Source: Microcebus murinus (lineage: Eukaryota > Chordata > Mammalia > Primates > Cheirogaleidae). Taken from it: a DNA stretch of 64,000 nt. Location: assembly GCF_040939455.1 (NCBI RefSeq), contig NC_134109.1, positions 33,869,501-33,933,500 of the forward strand, read 5' to 3'. Position 1 is the stretch's first letter. Each line of letters begins with the position of its first letter. A program made the position numbers and the translations under genes. This document shows positions 26,485-40,725 of this stretch, in pieces. A model generated the notes under the pieces. It did no database searches. It was given only the letters and a program-made list of their open reading frames with translations, and was not told the DNA's origin.

Positions 26485-27668
26485 TCTATGATCTATAAAT
26501 GGAACAACAAAGCCTAGGTGACACTGTTGAGACCTACTGCTCAGATGAAAAGATTCCTTTCAGAATATTACTGATCACTGATGATGCACCTAGTCACCCA
26601 AGAGCTCTAATGGAAATGCAGAGGAAATTAGTATTGTTTTCATGACTTCTAACACAAAATCCATTATGCAGTCTATGATTCAAGGAGTAATTTTGACTTT
26701 TCAAGTCTTATTATTTAAGAAATACATTTTATAAAGCTACAGCTGCCATAGATAGTAATCACTGCTCTGATGAATCTGGGCAAAGTCAATTGAAAACATT
26801 CCAGAAAGGATTCACCATTCTAGATACCATTCAGTACATTCTTGGTTCATAGGAAGAGGTCAATATATCAATACTAACAGGAGTTTGGAAGAAGTTGATT
26901 CCAACTCTCATGGATGACTTTGAGGGGTTCAAAACTTCAGTGAAGGAAGTAACTGCAAATGTGGTACATATAGCAAAGAAGTAGAATTCGAAGTGGAGCC
27001 TGAAGATGACTGAATTGCTGTCATCTCATGGTAAAACTTCCACATATGAGGAATCGCTTCTAATTGATGAGCAAATAAAGAGGTTTGTTGAGATGGAATC
27101 AATTCTGGAATGGAATTCAGCAATCCTGGTAAAGATGCTGTGAACATTTTTGAAATGATGACAAAGGATTTATAATAGTATATAAAGTTAGTTGATAAAG
27201 CAGAGAATTGACTCTAATTTTGAAATTAGTTCTGCAGGTTAAGTGCTATCAAATAGCATTGCATGCTACAGAAAAACCTTTCATGAAAGGAAGAGTCAAC
27301 CGATGTGCCAAATGTCACTGTTGTCTTATTTTAAGAAATTGCCACAGCCACACCAGCCTTAAGCAACCACAAACATGATCAGTCGGCAGCCATTATTATG
27401 GAGGCAAGGTACTATACCAGCAAAAAGAATACAATTTGCTGAAGGCTCAGAGGATCTTTATTTTTTAATGACAAAGTATTTTTAAATTAAGGTACATACA
27501 TTTTTTTGGGGACAGAATGCTATTGCACACTTAAATTACAGAATAGTATAAACATAACTTTTGTATACACTGGGAAACCAAAAAAATATGTTTTAATCAT
27601 TTTATTGTAATTTTTGCTTTAATATGATGGTCTGTAACTGAAACTGCAATAGTTCTAGGTATGCCTGT
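26485..27668 (+). pseudogene. Decayed Tigger (pogo/Tc1-mariner) transposase and 3' end
   Basis: Read on the plus strand, the segment from 26490 shows remnants of the C-terminal half of a Tigger/jerky-like transposase, including SHPRALMEM in the DDE region and a later [14 protein letters not shown] stretch, broken by several stops and frame changes. It ends with the Tigger terminus 'tctaggtatgcctgta' at about 27666. The 5' half is missing, joined directly to L1 sequence. The open frame on the minus strand at 26929-27147 is a shadow. Confidence 0.75.
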
Positions 27669-27824
27669 AAAACAGTTATAAACAACTCCAGTTGGCTTTA
27701 TTGAGTATTGTGACAAATCAGAAAAATAGGCAAAAAGACATCCCTGTCACTACCCAAACCCATCTAAAAAACCAACCAAACAAACAAACAAAAAACTTAT
27801 ATTTTCCTGGTTTAAAAAATAACA

Positions 27825-28114
27825 GGACAGGCACAGTGGGTCACGCCTGTAATCCCAGCACTTTGGGAGGCTGAGGAGGGAGTTCAAAACCAGCCTGGGC
27901 AACATACGGAGACCCCATCACCACAATAAAATTGTTGAAAATTAGCTGGGTATGGTGGCACACATTTGTAGTCCCAGCTACTCAGGAGGCTGAGGCAGCA
28001 GGACTGCTTGAGCCCAGGAGTCCAAAGTTATAGTCAGCTATGATTGCACTACTGAACTCCAGCCTGGATGATAGAGCAAGACCTTGTCTCAAAAAAAAAA
28101 AAAAAAAAAAAAAA
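27825..28114 (+). mobile_element. Alu (old, J-like), full dimer
   Basis: Starts 'ggacaggcacagtgggtcac', with A and B box region 'ttgggaggctgag', a short deletion in the left arm, middle A-rich linker, right arm 'ttgcactactgaactccagc' and a 24-base A tail. Divergence suggests an old subfamily. Confidence 0.9.
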
Positions 28115-28213
28115 GTGCACATTGTAAAATAACCTGCAATTCCATTCCTATGCAGGTTTGTTTACTAATTTAATACATATTTTATTTTTAGCATTTTCTC
28201 ATGTCATTAAATA

Positions 28214-28364
28214 TTTTGTTTTTGAGACAGGGTCTCACTCTGTTGACCAGGATGGAGTACAGCAATATGATCACAGCTCACTGCAAACTTCAACTCCTGG
28301 GCTCAAGTGATCATCTTGGCTCAGCTTCCTGAGTAGCTAGGACTACAGGTGTGTTTCATCACAC
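28214..28364 (-). mobile_element. Alu left-monomer fragment
   Basis: The complement reads as a free or truncated left Alu arm: 'tttgagacagggtctcactc', 'tcactgcaaacttcaactcc' and 'gagtagctaggactacaggt' on the plus strand. It lacks the second arm. Confidence 0.8.
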
Positions 28365-28989
28365 AAATATTCTTAACAATATAATTTTTAAAGTTATAGA
28401 ATAACTTATATATGTGTGTATTATAAATTATTTTCTATACGCATTAAAGTTATTTCTAATTTTTAATGCTATGATAAATACTCTTGTATATAGTCTTTGA
28501 TGGCCTCTCTGATAATTTCCTTTGGATAAATTTCTAGAAATAAGATTATTAGTTACAATATAAAATTTTAAGGTTCCCCATATATATGAATGCTATATAA
28601 TACAAACATTATAACATATACTTTTCAAGCAAGTGACATACACACATATATACATGTGTATGTGTGCATACTGTTTGCTTGAAGGGTTAATACAGATTTA
28701 TATTTCTACTAGTGTGAATAGTCATTTTTGTCATTGTTCATTACAGGACTGATGATTATAATTTTAGAATAGTTATCAATTTTATTGTAAAATTTGTGTT
28801 GTTCTACATTTTTAGTAGATTTCTAGTGAAAGGGTATATTTTTGCTCTCACATATTTCTTTGTTACATGTACTTCTTTTATTAAATGCTTGTTCCTATCC
28901 TTTAGTCATCCTATTTTTTCCCTATAAGATTTGAAGAGCTCTCTGAGGCTGTCAACCCTGTATCTGACAGATTAGCTGTAAATACCATA

Positions 28990-29125
28990 TTTTCACATAA
29001 GCCCTACTATAATCTCCTTGAGGGCAGGGTTTGTAAGTCTATCCATAGCTGGATCCCCTACAAGCTAGTATGGTATTTTATGTATAATCTGCACTAAAAA
29101 ATATTCATTGAATGAATTTCTGTAT
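28990..29125 (+). repeat. L2 3'-end remnant
   Basis: Shows the L2 order 'ctccttgagggcagggtttg', 'agctggatccccta' and 'aatattcattgaatgaat'. Confidence 0.6.
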
Positions 29126-30394
29126 TAATCTGTTTTATCTTTAATGAAAGTAGAATGATTAGGGAGATAGTCCTGAGATTTGGGGCTAGAAAATACCTGA
29201 CTGATTTTAGAATATGTATAAGTTTAAAATATGAAGATCTAGAGGATAGTTTAGTTTGGAATATACTTTCTATTAAAGTTATGAATGGGACACAGCCAGT
29301 TAGTTATATAGTTTTGAATCATGCCTATATCTAATCAATTTTATTGCTGAAATAATGATGGCACAGGTTATTTCTGTTGGGGTGTTTTTGCACAAAGTGT
29401 GTCTCAAACCATTTAAAAAAGTGCATAGGAATCAAAGCTATTTAATTACACTGAAAGCTAGTACTCTTAATTTTACCATTTCTTGTATTTCTACAGTTCA
29501 TTTCCCTATCTTCCTATAACTTGAATAAAAATCTAGTGGAAAACAAGATAAATCAATATTTAACACAGATAAGCTTGACTTAAATGTATAAGATATTAAG
29601 TAAAGTTAGAACATTTTTGGTATATAATCTCTACTGGCACAGAATACAAAGATGAAATAAATAAATATAAATTAATTTATATTAATTGGAGATAAAAAAT
29701 ATCAGAGGGAGGGGCTAAAAAGAATGTTTATTCAGTTGGTACAGAAACTACTTCAGAGGAATAGAATTATAGTTTTACAAGTTGACTTTAGAGATTATTT
29801 AACTTAATACCTGATGTTACTGATACAGAAACTTAGATCTACTAGTTCTCATAAGGTTATAAAGTGACAGACTAGCTCTGGTACTCAATATTTAGTGTCT
29901 CACAGTGCAATACTTTTACATACTCAATGTTGTTAGCTTTTCAAACTTTGGGTCCATAATTTTTAAATGTCTGCCAGTAAATGAGTACATGCAAATGCCA
30001 AAACTACTTCTTCCAATATATCATTAAATTAAATTCATTAAGATGCAAAAACAATGAATTCCTTGTATCCATGTAACATGTAGGAATCATAGGCCTAAAA
30101 GTTCTGCATATACTTTCAACAAAGGTAGAATTAATACAAGTTGGTGAGTTTAATGAAGAGAAGATGCCAAAGCATTTAACTTTCAGAAGATTATCTCTAG
30201 CATTGTTTTTAAAAATGGAAAATAGGGGCTGGTGAAAAACTATGCCACATCAATCAATTAGAATATCAAACAATAATCAAAATAATGTTATAAATGTCCA
30301 TTTAAAACATGTAAAGATGTTCATGACATAGAAAGATGCTCATGTTACTAAGTAAACAAGATAGGTTAAAATATTATAGATAGTTAAAAACAAT

Positions 30395-30640
30395 AACATT
30401 TGGTGAGTACTTATATTTCAAACACTGTGATAAGTGATTTATATATTTAAAATTTAATTCTTAAGATAATCTTATGAGGGCAAATAATATTATTATTTTT
30501 ACATTTTAAAGTTGAGATAATTAAGGTTACAAAGGTAAAATAACTTTCTGAAAGTTATATATCTAGTAAGTGATAAAGCTGAGATTCATCACCGGGACTG
30601 TCAGACTCCAGAACCTGAGTTCTAATCCCTGCTTTTCCAT
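30395..30640 (-). repeat. MIR remnant
   Basis: The plus strand shows the complement of MIR: 'tggtgagtacttatatttca', 'taattcttaagataatctta', 'aagtgataaagctgagattc' and 'ctccagaacctgagttctaa'. Confidence 0.65.
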
Positions 30641-32000
30641 TATGATATTTGAATGAATAGAAAAAAAAAATAAAAGAATGATATGCAGCAAAATTTTAAT
30701 AGTGGTTATTTATAAAGAGTGTTTTATGAGAACTTTTTTTTCATATATGCCTTTTCTAAGTTTTCCTAAATGAATGTTTTTTTTTTTTAAATAAAAAGAG
30801 ACCATGCCACTTACAGTCTGTCTGAGCTATAAAATTGTTAAATCTATAGCTGATAATTTCTGGTTTGCTGTATCTTTTGGGGTATCACATTTTATTTGCA
30901 AGTTTCAGATTTCAGAGTGGCAATAATGCATCTCCTAGTTAAGTTATACTTAGGTTCAATGATGAACATAAAATAATTAGAAATTAATGGAGGAAATTCC
31001 ATTTTCAATTACCATTATATATAAAAGCAGAGGGGATACATAGATAAATGAGGAAATAGTAATCAATGTAAAATCTTATATATGTAGCAGATCATAGAAG
31101 AACTACTGAAAATAATTTCTAAATTGAAAATTAATAGCTAAAATATATTATGATCTAATTTTGGTTTTATCCTAATATGAAATTATTTACCATACGGGGT
31201 GGTCCCTTTCTCATTAGAAAAGGAAGAGAATCATCTTTTATTTGAAGTTTCAAAATTCTGTTTTGCTATCAAACCAGAATAAATACCAAAACAAACATGC
31301 TATAAGGAGGAAGAAGTAGAATAATAATGAATTAGAGTGCAGTTCAGTTATTCAAATGTCTATTGGAGTCAGGCATTTAATATAAATCAGTAAAAACTCC
31401 ATAAAATGCCAGCTGAGTATTGACACAGTATATATGTCAGTGCTGGTCCAGCAGTGTTGATCTGATTTTTTAGGAAATGTTGAACATTTATATTTTTATT
31501 TGAAATTTCCCAAATTTTAGATGTTCCAAGCTAATGTAAAAAATGATGTATCTTCAATTATATCCCCAATAAAATTATCTTCCAACACTGATGATTTCTT
31601 AAAAGAGGGTTTGTATTTACCTATCAGTAGACAGGATATGCTGGGGAAAGATTAGTATTATCCAAACACAGAAGTGGTATCACACTGAAAGTGAGTGGAA
31701 TTGGGAATTATAATACCTGGTCTTGCATCTTGAAAAGATTTCATGAAGGCTTCTTTCATTTTGAACCACAGAGGAGTAAGTGTTCCCTGCCCTAGAATCA
31801 ACTTGTATAACAGATTCAGGGTGAACTATTTATAATGCTTAAGCATGGTTCTGGTAGTCATTTATATAAGGATAAGATTTCTTGAACTATCACTATAACA
31901 TTGTCTTTACGGAAAATATGGAAACATTATATTCAGTAGCAATCATTTTGACTCAGAATATTTTCAAGAAATATAGGCCAATTTGCTCATTTGATTACAT

Positions 32001-33316
32001 CAGTGGTTCTTTGAGTGTGGTCAAAAAACTTATGAGGGTCCCTGAGACCTTTCTGGAGTCCAGATGTTCAGAGTTATTTTATTAATAGTACTCAGACATT
32101 ATTTGCCTTTTTTGCTATGTTGACATTTGCCCTGATGGTATAAAAGCAATGGTGGATTGACATTTTAGTGTACATCTAATGCAGTGGATCAAAGTAATAT
32201 GAACAGCCACTGCTCTATTCACTGCTATGTACAGTTTTTTAAAAAAGTTAGTTTCATTTAATATTGTCCTTAAGAAAACAGTAAATAATAATTTAATTAA
32301 ATTAATTAAAACTTGACCCTTGAATGTGACAAAATGGGAAGTATGAATGAAATACTTCTGCTGCATACCAAACTATGCTGGTTGTCTCAAGGAAAAGGAC
32401 TTATGCAATTATATGAGGTGTAAGCTGAATTAGCCAGTTTTTATAGAGAACACTATTTATACTTGAAAAAAATTAAAGACTAATGGGTAAAATGACAATA
32501 TTTCTTACATTTTTGGCCAATGATAAAATTCTAGCTTCTAAGTGAAAATTAGAATTGTGGAAAATGTATATCTGCCACTATGAGGTTGAGAGCTTTCAAT
32601 ACTTCCCTACTTTTTAAAATGAACTTGGTGGTTATATTAATGAAGATGATTTTTTTGGTATAATATAATGAAATATGTCAACATTTGGAAGATTTTATAC
32701 TTTCCAAATGACCAACATATGTGTTCCAAAGTCACGTCTGGATACATTCAAAGACAGACCAATGGGTTTTAATGTATCAGAGTATGGAATGCTCCTAGAC
32801 ATAGTTTCAGACTTCACCTTTCAACTAATCTTTAATAAACTAACAACTGTAAATTTTTGGTGTAGGATCCAAAAATATCCACAATTATCTAAAAATGCCA
32901 ATAAAACAGTCCATCTTCTTCTAATTACATAACTGTATGAAGCTAGATTTATTTCTTCATATTCTTCAACCAAAACATACCACAACAGACTGAATTACAG
33001 AAGCAAATGTGAAAATATAGATGTTTTCTATTACACAAGACATCATCATGTATTTGAAAAAATGCAAAACACTGCCATTCTTTTCAGATTATTTTATTCT
33101 GGAAAATATACTTATATTTTCATAAAAGTGTTATTTATGTAGCATGTAAAGGCTTTAGTATTCTTATTTTAAAACAAATAGTTTAAAATTTCTCAGTTTT
33201 ACCTGCCAGTACAGTACATATTGCTAGACAACCCACATAAACAGAAGTTATTTGGGGTCCTTAAATATTTTTTGAAGTATGAAGGGGTCCTGAATCAATA
33301 AGTTTGAGAGCTGCTG
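32001..33316 (+). pseudogene. Charlie-group hAT transposon with decayed transposase C-terminus
   Basis: Inverted ends are 'cagtggttctttgagtgtgg' and 'agtttgagagctgctg'. Between them the plus strand keeps parts of a hAT transposase like those domesticated in ZBED5 and FAM200 genes. The clearest is at 32675-32932, where FWCRIQKYPQLSKNANK is the C-terminal dimerisation region (FW..YP.LS..A), followed by a remnant of the next helix. The zinc finger and most of the catalytic region are missing, and there are stops throughout. The flanks 'gattacat' and 'gatttgac' are a poor match for an 8-bp duplication. It is antisense to gephyrin. Confidence 0.7.
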
Positions 33317-35244
33317 GATTTGACCAAGAATGTTGAGAGTATTATTGCTCAATATCCTCTACATGGGGTAGTTAACTTTGAACAAAGAAAACATATTTTC
33401 TGTTCAGAGAATGTATTTTTGACCTTACTAATTCAGTGCTTTCTAATATTTTTGTTATTTGTTGACTACACATGTAGAATCTATAATTTCTATGTCATTA
33501 ACCACTGAACAGAAATTGGCATACTAATTTTTTTTTGACATATTAATGTTGACATAATTTCAGATAAAATCAAAGAAACCTGATGTTTAGTATAGTAGTA
33601 ATGATTTTGTTTAGGTTTTTAAAAATACTGGAAAATAATTTTTAGGCACCAGTTGGTGACTTAAATTTAGGCTAGAATTATAGCCATTTCATCAGATTTT
33701 CTAGAGACTTGGGAACCTCAGGTTTAGCCAATGAACTAGCCATATCATATCATTATCCTGGTGTTCACAAAGGAAAATGGTGACAGCACAGAATAGTTTG
33801 TAAAAATTAACATTATTAGGAGAAAATGTCAGAGGAAATATTATGCTGATATTGGATCAATAATATCATTTTTATAGGTAAAGGAAATCATATTGCTTTC
33901 CAGACTCACACATGAAAAACTTTGAGTTAAGAAAATAGTTTATCCAGAGTAATCTAAATTCTTTTGCTCAAAGGACAATAACAGAAACCTACACAGAAGC
34001 CATAATTCTGTATTTTGTTTGAATATAGTATTACACATTAGTGTATTAAAAGAACATGCTTTTCACATAAAGATATTTCTATACATATACTTTTTAATCA
34101 TTGCATAAACTTTAGTTCAATTAGATATTCATAGTGTTCATACTTTCTTCCTAAGAGGAAAAAATTCAACACGCTGGTTAGTCTAAGCACAAAATTCTTT
34201 TTTAACTTTTAAAGTACAAGAGAATATCTGAAGTTAGACTACATTTAGTTCTTCAAAATCAAACTTCAGATGCTTAGGGAATGAATGAATAATAAAACTG
34301 GTCTTTAAAAAAAATATAATCTATTTTAATAACATCTAAAGGGAATGGTAAATTGATTGAAAGTTTGGATTTTTCTTTTTTGCTCTGGTCATTATTTTAT
34401 ACCTTAGGCTTCTTGATTTGATTTCTGAATAGAGATGCTGCTGCACTCCATAACCGAAAATTGGCACTCATCTAAGTTGTGAATCATGTTCACTTTAAAA
34501 CAGAATTTATCTATTACAAAATTAATCTTTCAGCAAATCTTTTTTGGAAGACTATCACTACTATAGAACTTGAGTCCTCTATATATGGCCTATACTTCCT
34601 TAAACAGAATCTACATACTATTTGACTTAGATACATTTTTTACTTAGGGCAATGAAAGACTAAAATTCCAACTTTGTTCTTGAAAGATATTTTGCAAGAG
34701 GAGTGAAAATCATTCATCATTACAGTCAGATTTCATTAAAAGAAAATATCTGATATAAAATAAAAATGACTATTTCCCATATACAATAAAACATTATGTC
34801 ATTTCAGCATTATGTCATATTTGCTGGAGAAAAATGCAATCTATGAAGAATTGTTTTGAAAAGATAATACACAGTTTTCTTCATTAGATTGTGATGAGTG
34901 TACCTCCCCAAAAAATCAAAACATAGTATATTTTATAGATCTTATTCTCACTATAGCTGGAGAATCTCAAAAGATGAAAGCATACTGTGGGATATTATAT
35001 TGCAGTATATATATAAAATGTGAATCAAAGTAATATTTAATATTACATTAATAGCTGTTGATCTAGATAAATAGATATACACATGCAGATGAACAAGAAG
35101 TCATCCAGCTTAAATACTGCCCAGTGATGAAAAGCTATAGAGGGAAAGGTTGAAAGTATTAGTTTTGAATTATAACTTGGTTATTTAACCCTTTTGTGTT
35201 TTCACAAAGACTTGGTTAAGTGTTTCTGATGGTTATTCCCATAA

Positions 35245-35405
35245 TATTTTCTACCATTGTTGACAAAGCATAGCACTTATTATATTTTATTTTAATATGT
35301 AGTTGCTTGCTTTACCTGTTTGTTAAGCCAGGAACAGTATCTACTTGCTCACCGTTGCTTTCCCACTACTAGGCAAAGATTTACTTAATGAATTAATAAA
35401 CACTG
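35245..35405 (+). repeat. L2 3'-end remnant
   Basis: Shows 'aagccaggaacagtatctac', 'gctttcccactactaggcaa' and 'aatgaattaataaaca' in L2 order. Confidence 0.5.
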
Positions 35406-36159
35406 TTGTGGAGACAGAGATTACCAGTCTCATAATGGATCGAAATTCAATAAAGATAAACAACTTGCTTAATTTAGTGTGGTTATTAAGTAGAGAAGCA
35501 AGCATTTGAATGTAGGTCTTCTATTAGTAAGTCAAACGCTCTTTCTAATACTGATCATTCAAGATTGTATTTCTGATGTAAAAAAATACATTTACACATA
35601 TATTGCTGCACATGATACTATGCATACCTAATCTGAATCACAGAAAGGGGATTTCTAAGGGGTTTGGCCAACACTAATATATACTAAATTAGAAATATCA
35701 CAACCAAGATGCAGTAACAATAAAAATTGGAAATTATATATACAATTTTGTGCTGCATATCACTCTTTGGTTGTCTCATACCTACCTCAGATTGAACACT
35801 TTCAAAATCAATATGCATTACCCTCTTCTATTTTACCCTCAAAACCTGCTACCTATTTTTTATTCCTTAATATACTTAAAAATTATCATATACCCAATAT
35901 GTCAAATTAGAAACTTGAGAATCACTTTTAACTTCTGTCCTCCAAATTTTTATGCTAAAAAATTAAAATAAATAATTCACCTAGAATAGAGCTAAATGCT
36001 AAAATTTATGGCCTTGAAACTTTGGTTAGTGGGGAAAGGCAAAAAAACACAAAAACCAAAAATAACCCAAGCCCCCCATTATTATATTTATTTATTTATT
36101 ATTATTATTTTTTATAACGCTGTTCCCTCACATACACATCTACATTAAATAAGCATCCT

Positions 36160-36345
36160 TCCAGTAGACCTCAAATTTTAGTGTACTTCAGAATCATCTA
36201 AGTTGCTTGTTTAAAATGCATATTCTTAGACCATACTGATAGAGGCTCTAATTCAGTAAATCCAGATAGGGTCCAGGAATCTGCATTTTTAACAAGTGTC
36301 TGAAAGTGACTATAGGACAGATGGTCCATAGATCACACTTTCCTA
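36160..36345 (+). mobile_element. MER5A-like hAT MITE
   Basis: The order 'cttcagaatcatctaagttg', 'aaaatgcatattcttagacc', 'aattcagtaaatccagatag', 'aggaatctgcatttttaaca' and 'catagatcacactttc' matches MER5A. Confidence 0.65.
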
Positions 36346-36636
36346 TTTTAAATAAAAAAGAACTGATATTTGAAATTGGATATTGAAATCACTGAATTAG
36401 ACTATTTACACACTAATGAAAAATTTTAGCTTGAGAGTTTTTGATTGGTGACAACTGCCAGATGGTTATTGGTTTTTTGGGTTTTTTTTTTTTGCCAGCT
36501 GGTTATTGTTGATGAATATAATTTATAAAACCTTCACCCAGCACAAAAGCTCACATTGGTTAGTATGCATTTCAATTTATAATTATTAAATTATTATGAA
36601 ATTATGATTATTAAAATTAATAATGCTTACCTGTTT

Positions 36637-36826
36637 ACTGGTTGAGCATCCCTACTCTGAAAATCCAAAATTTGAATGCTCTAAAATCTAAAACTTTTTA
36701 AGCTCAAAGTTTCAGATTAGAGATGTTCAACCAGTGTAAGTATCTGCAAATATTCCAAAATCTAAAAAATTCTGAAATCTAAAACCCTTGTGGTCCCAAA
36801 CATTTTTGGATAACGGATATGGAACC
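36637..36826 (+). mobile_element. Tigger-type MITE with TA target site
   Basis: Ends are 'ctggttgagcatccctactc' and the complementary 'ggataacggatatggaacc', with palindromic 'aaaatctaaaac' stretches inside and TA on both sides. The subfamily is not assigned. Confidence 0.65.
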
Positions 36827-38343
36827 TATAATATACCTCTGACAAACTGTAAATTCCACGAAGATAGAGACTATATCTATCACTGATATTAAAGTACTGA
36901 GAAGAGCATCTAATTTAGAGTTAATTAATTTTTATCTTTGAGGTGTACATTCTAATGCTGGTGAACACTATCTAAAAGGAATATAATTTTATTCCTAGAT
37001 AAAAATATGGTGCTTTATTTTAATTCATTGTCAGTTTGAACATCTAAGTGTTAACTAAGGAAAAAATATTAAGAAAAGTCACTTCTCTTTTAAAGTTTTT
37101 CAAAAAGTAAATTAATTTAATAAATGTTAACATTTTTATTTTTTAAAATTTTATTTTGGTGAATTGGGAAGTACCAAGTGATTTTTAAGATTTTATTTGA
37201 TATCCTTTTTGTAGCTAAAATATAATTACAAAGTTTTAAAAAGGGTCACGAACTATTATGTATAATTAAATTTAATCTAAAACATTGTCAAAAATTATTA
37301 AAGATCTCAGCATATTATTAAGAAAAAAAATACTGTGTCTTGGATTGTTCTATATTCTCAACATTTAGGTCTTAATATTTGGTGAATTAAACAACTTATA
37401 ACGGACCTAAGTTTTAGTTTTAATTATTTCGCAGACTTTATAAATGAGTCTAGCTTATATAACTGGATTTTAATGCAGTTGAAATTTATACATAATTTAT
37501 TTTGTTTTAATAATTCAAAAGATATAGATGAAATTTTTCTATCCAATTCCAGTTTTGAGAAAAACTTGTCTTCATTCAGTTGAAAATGTAGCTAACTGGC
37601 ATCAAAATGGCATTAACATACATTTTATGTCTAGAATATTCTTATGATTTTTCTTCACTGAAGATTTAGGATCCCAATTTTTTAAATGATAAAATTAATA
37701 TCAGTTATTTTTGATATAGAGTTAGTTAGACATATGTCTAAAAACAATAACATACAACAGTAACACTCTGAAGATTTTGCTGAGAAGGTTGTACCATGTA
37801 ATGTAAAATAAATTTTACTATCCTCATCAAGAACTGTTTGAGATCACTTTTAGTCAAATAAAATTATAACATTCATAAAATTGATAGAAAAGTTGGAATT
37901 GAGGAAGACAGCTATATGGGTCCTTAAATTCGATGAGAGAAAAAGCCACAGTTGGAAAAATTAACTGTCAGTAACCTAGAAAAAATTTAGTGTGTAGCCT
38001 AACATCATAGCTAACACCATGTCTTACTAAATAAGAAGGAATGTTACTGTTAATCTTTTGATACCAATATTGGATCCATCACATAGAGAACTTGAAAGCA
38101 CAAATGGCTAACTTAACCAGGAAAGGGACATTTCAGGAGTAAGCAATCACAGCAAAAACTACATTTGCTAGTTAATTTATCATATATACAAAAATGTGAG
38201 TAGCAAATAAGTGTCTAATCCTTCTCCCCATCACAATTCAGTGATAAGTTATAAAAAATAAAGACTAAGAAAACCCTGCCCTCCCTGAAAGGTTGGCATT
38301 AAAACTTTCTTTCTAATAAATTTAGATTTGTTTCCAAATATTA

Positions 38344-38433
38344 GGCAGCAACATTCCAAGTTGAATATGTTTGAAAAAATTTGGAATGATACTAGAGCAA
38401 GGAGCTACCCCTGCCTGGACAAGTTAAACAAAA
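38344..38433 (+). pseudogene. Possible degenerate U6 snRNA pseudogene
   Basis: 'ggcagcaacatt' is followed after about 25 unrelated bases by 'tttggaatgatactagagca' and 'gctacccctgcctggacaag', which resembles the U6 order 'ttggaacgatacagagaag...ggcccctgcgcaaggatgac'. It lacks the 5' end and an oligo-T terminator. The resemblance is weak. Confidence 0.25.
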
Positions 38434-38738
38434 GCCCTTTGGTGACAATATTTAGTTAATCTTGCTGTTTATTGGCCAAAAATACATTTATCCTCAGCAT
38501 AAACATATAATTTTACATCTATACTGATGAGTATGCTCAAAGTAACAAGTCTACGACAAAGAAACAGGAGCTATAGAAAGTGATACCCTTACAAAGTTTT
38601 AAAATACCTATCAACATGTGATGTAGAAGTAAGACATTTTGCATGAAACCTCAATTGTCCTACTATTGGTCTAATATGATAATTAGTGAAACAATGGGTG
38701 GTAACTATCTTATATTCCATTCATTTTTCATAGTATTA

Positions 38739-38999
<261 letters not shown>

Positions 39000-39229
39000 T
39001 TAATATTCTGAAAATGCCAACAACATGTAAAATCAATACCCATGCCTGACTTTTTGTTTTGGTTGTGGGTGGGCATTCTTTGCTGTTCAGCTCTCACATA
39101 TTTGGTGTCACTTCCTGTTAGGTATAAATACATCCAACAATTTGGGATAAGATAGAAACTTTGAGATTTAAAATATTTTCCCTGACAAATAATATTTCAT
39201 AAAACTTTTTAATATGAGAGGTAGTATAT

Positions 39230-39945
39230 AGCATTATGGTTAGGAGTTAAGTATTTGTCATTCATATATTTTCTCTGCTATTTAATAGTTTGAAATCTTG
39301 AGCAAGTTATTTAATTCCTAGATATTTTCCATTTCCTTTTCAGATTTGTTCTCTAACATTTTTCACCCTATATACTCCAACTTGACCTGTATGGACAGGA
39401 TCAACAAGCTATTTTGTGCTTTCTGACTTCTACTTGGGTTGAGCCAGTAAAAGACACTGGCAGGAGATTATGAGGTAGAGTTCAGTAAGGTCTGTTATTT
39501 ATTGCTCTGGCTCCCTCTCTACCAGGTCTCCATAGGTTGGCTGTGTACCTCAACTCAAGATCACAGCTCCTGCCAGACTGCTATTCTTGCTTACAGGTCT
39601 TTCTCTGGATTCTAATAGTACTCTTTCCCTTTGCCTTATTAGGACCAGAAGTATTAATGACTTCCACTGTTACTAGTCACAGGGCACTCCATTATGTTTT
39701 GTGGCTTTTCCTAAATTCTGTCGAAACCTTTGTAAATACTATCAGCCCTTATACACTCTTCTCAATTATTTATGACTTCTTCTGGGACCCTGATGGATAT
39801 ATCTTTTGAATACGCATTTCTTTTATCTGAAAAATAAGGATAATGATAGTGTCTGCTTCACTGGGTTACCAAAAGGGTTAAGATAATGTATACAAATTAT
39901 TTAGCACTTCTAAGTAGTAAACATTTAATGAATGTTTGCCATTTA
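39230..39945 (+). repeat. MIR remnant split by a later insertion
   Basis: The MIR begins at 39230 ('atagcattatggttaggagt ... gaaatcttgagcaagttatt') and continues at about 39808 ('tatctgaaaaataaggataa ... agtagtaaacatttaatgaa'). The intervening 480 bases (39323-39806) are a different, pyrimidine-rich old repeat ending in 'ttctgggaccctgat', perhaps an L1 3' end. It carries a short open frame without a recognisable product. Confidence 0.55.
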
Positions 39946-40604
39946 TCAACATAGTAAAGTGATGTAATTGAGTATCACTATTCTAAAATTATACAAACAT
40001 AACAAAAATAATGCAAATTATTTTAATATTAATATTTATGCTGATTATGAAATTTATTATTTTAGGCTACATATCATGTTCTGGTCTATAGAAGTGGGGA
40101 TAGGTTTTCTAAGAATGGGAACTTGAGCACTGTCAAGTTTTGTGTACAAGACTTATAACATGATAAAAGAACAAGCAATTAACATTCAGCAACAAATATC
40201 ACTTACTATGTGAAAAGAAGAAAGAAACAGGCATATTTTGTGACTAAAAGGTACTCCTAATATTATGCATCGTTTCTTTCTCACAAAAGACATACCACTA
40301 TTTCTATAGACACCTTTATTTAGTTTCTGCACCAATATCCTCAATACCAATGATAAAGCCACCATTTCAGTGCTTGACATTTTATGTGATTTATGAACAA
40401 TATAGACATAACTAGGATGAATAGCAATGGGAATTCTGAGAAGAATATTCTTCAAAATGATAAAAAATGTTTACCTCTGGGGGATTGTGAGGGTAAATGA
40501 GAAAGGGAGGCGAGGTGTACAAAAAGGATGTCAATCTTTAGCTGTGTTTCATTTTCTTTTTTTTTCCATTGCAAATCTAAAGCACATTTATTGTCTTGCA
40601 TATA

Positions 40605-40725
40605 CATCTCCTTTTTTTATATTTATTTATTTCATCATATTATGGAGGTAAAAATATTGTTAGGGTTACAAATATTGCCCCTTCCTCCCCTCCCCCCGAT
40701 GTGTCCAATCCCCTGGATCATTTTC
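40605..40725 (-). mobile_element. Short 5'-truncated L1 3' end
   Basis: The plus strand 'tttcatcatattatggaggt' followed by 'gttagggttacaaatattgc' and a C-rich run is the complement of an L1 3' terminus that I associate with lemurs ('gtaacctaa...ccataatatg...aaata'). Confidence 0.5.
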
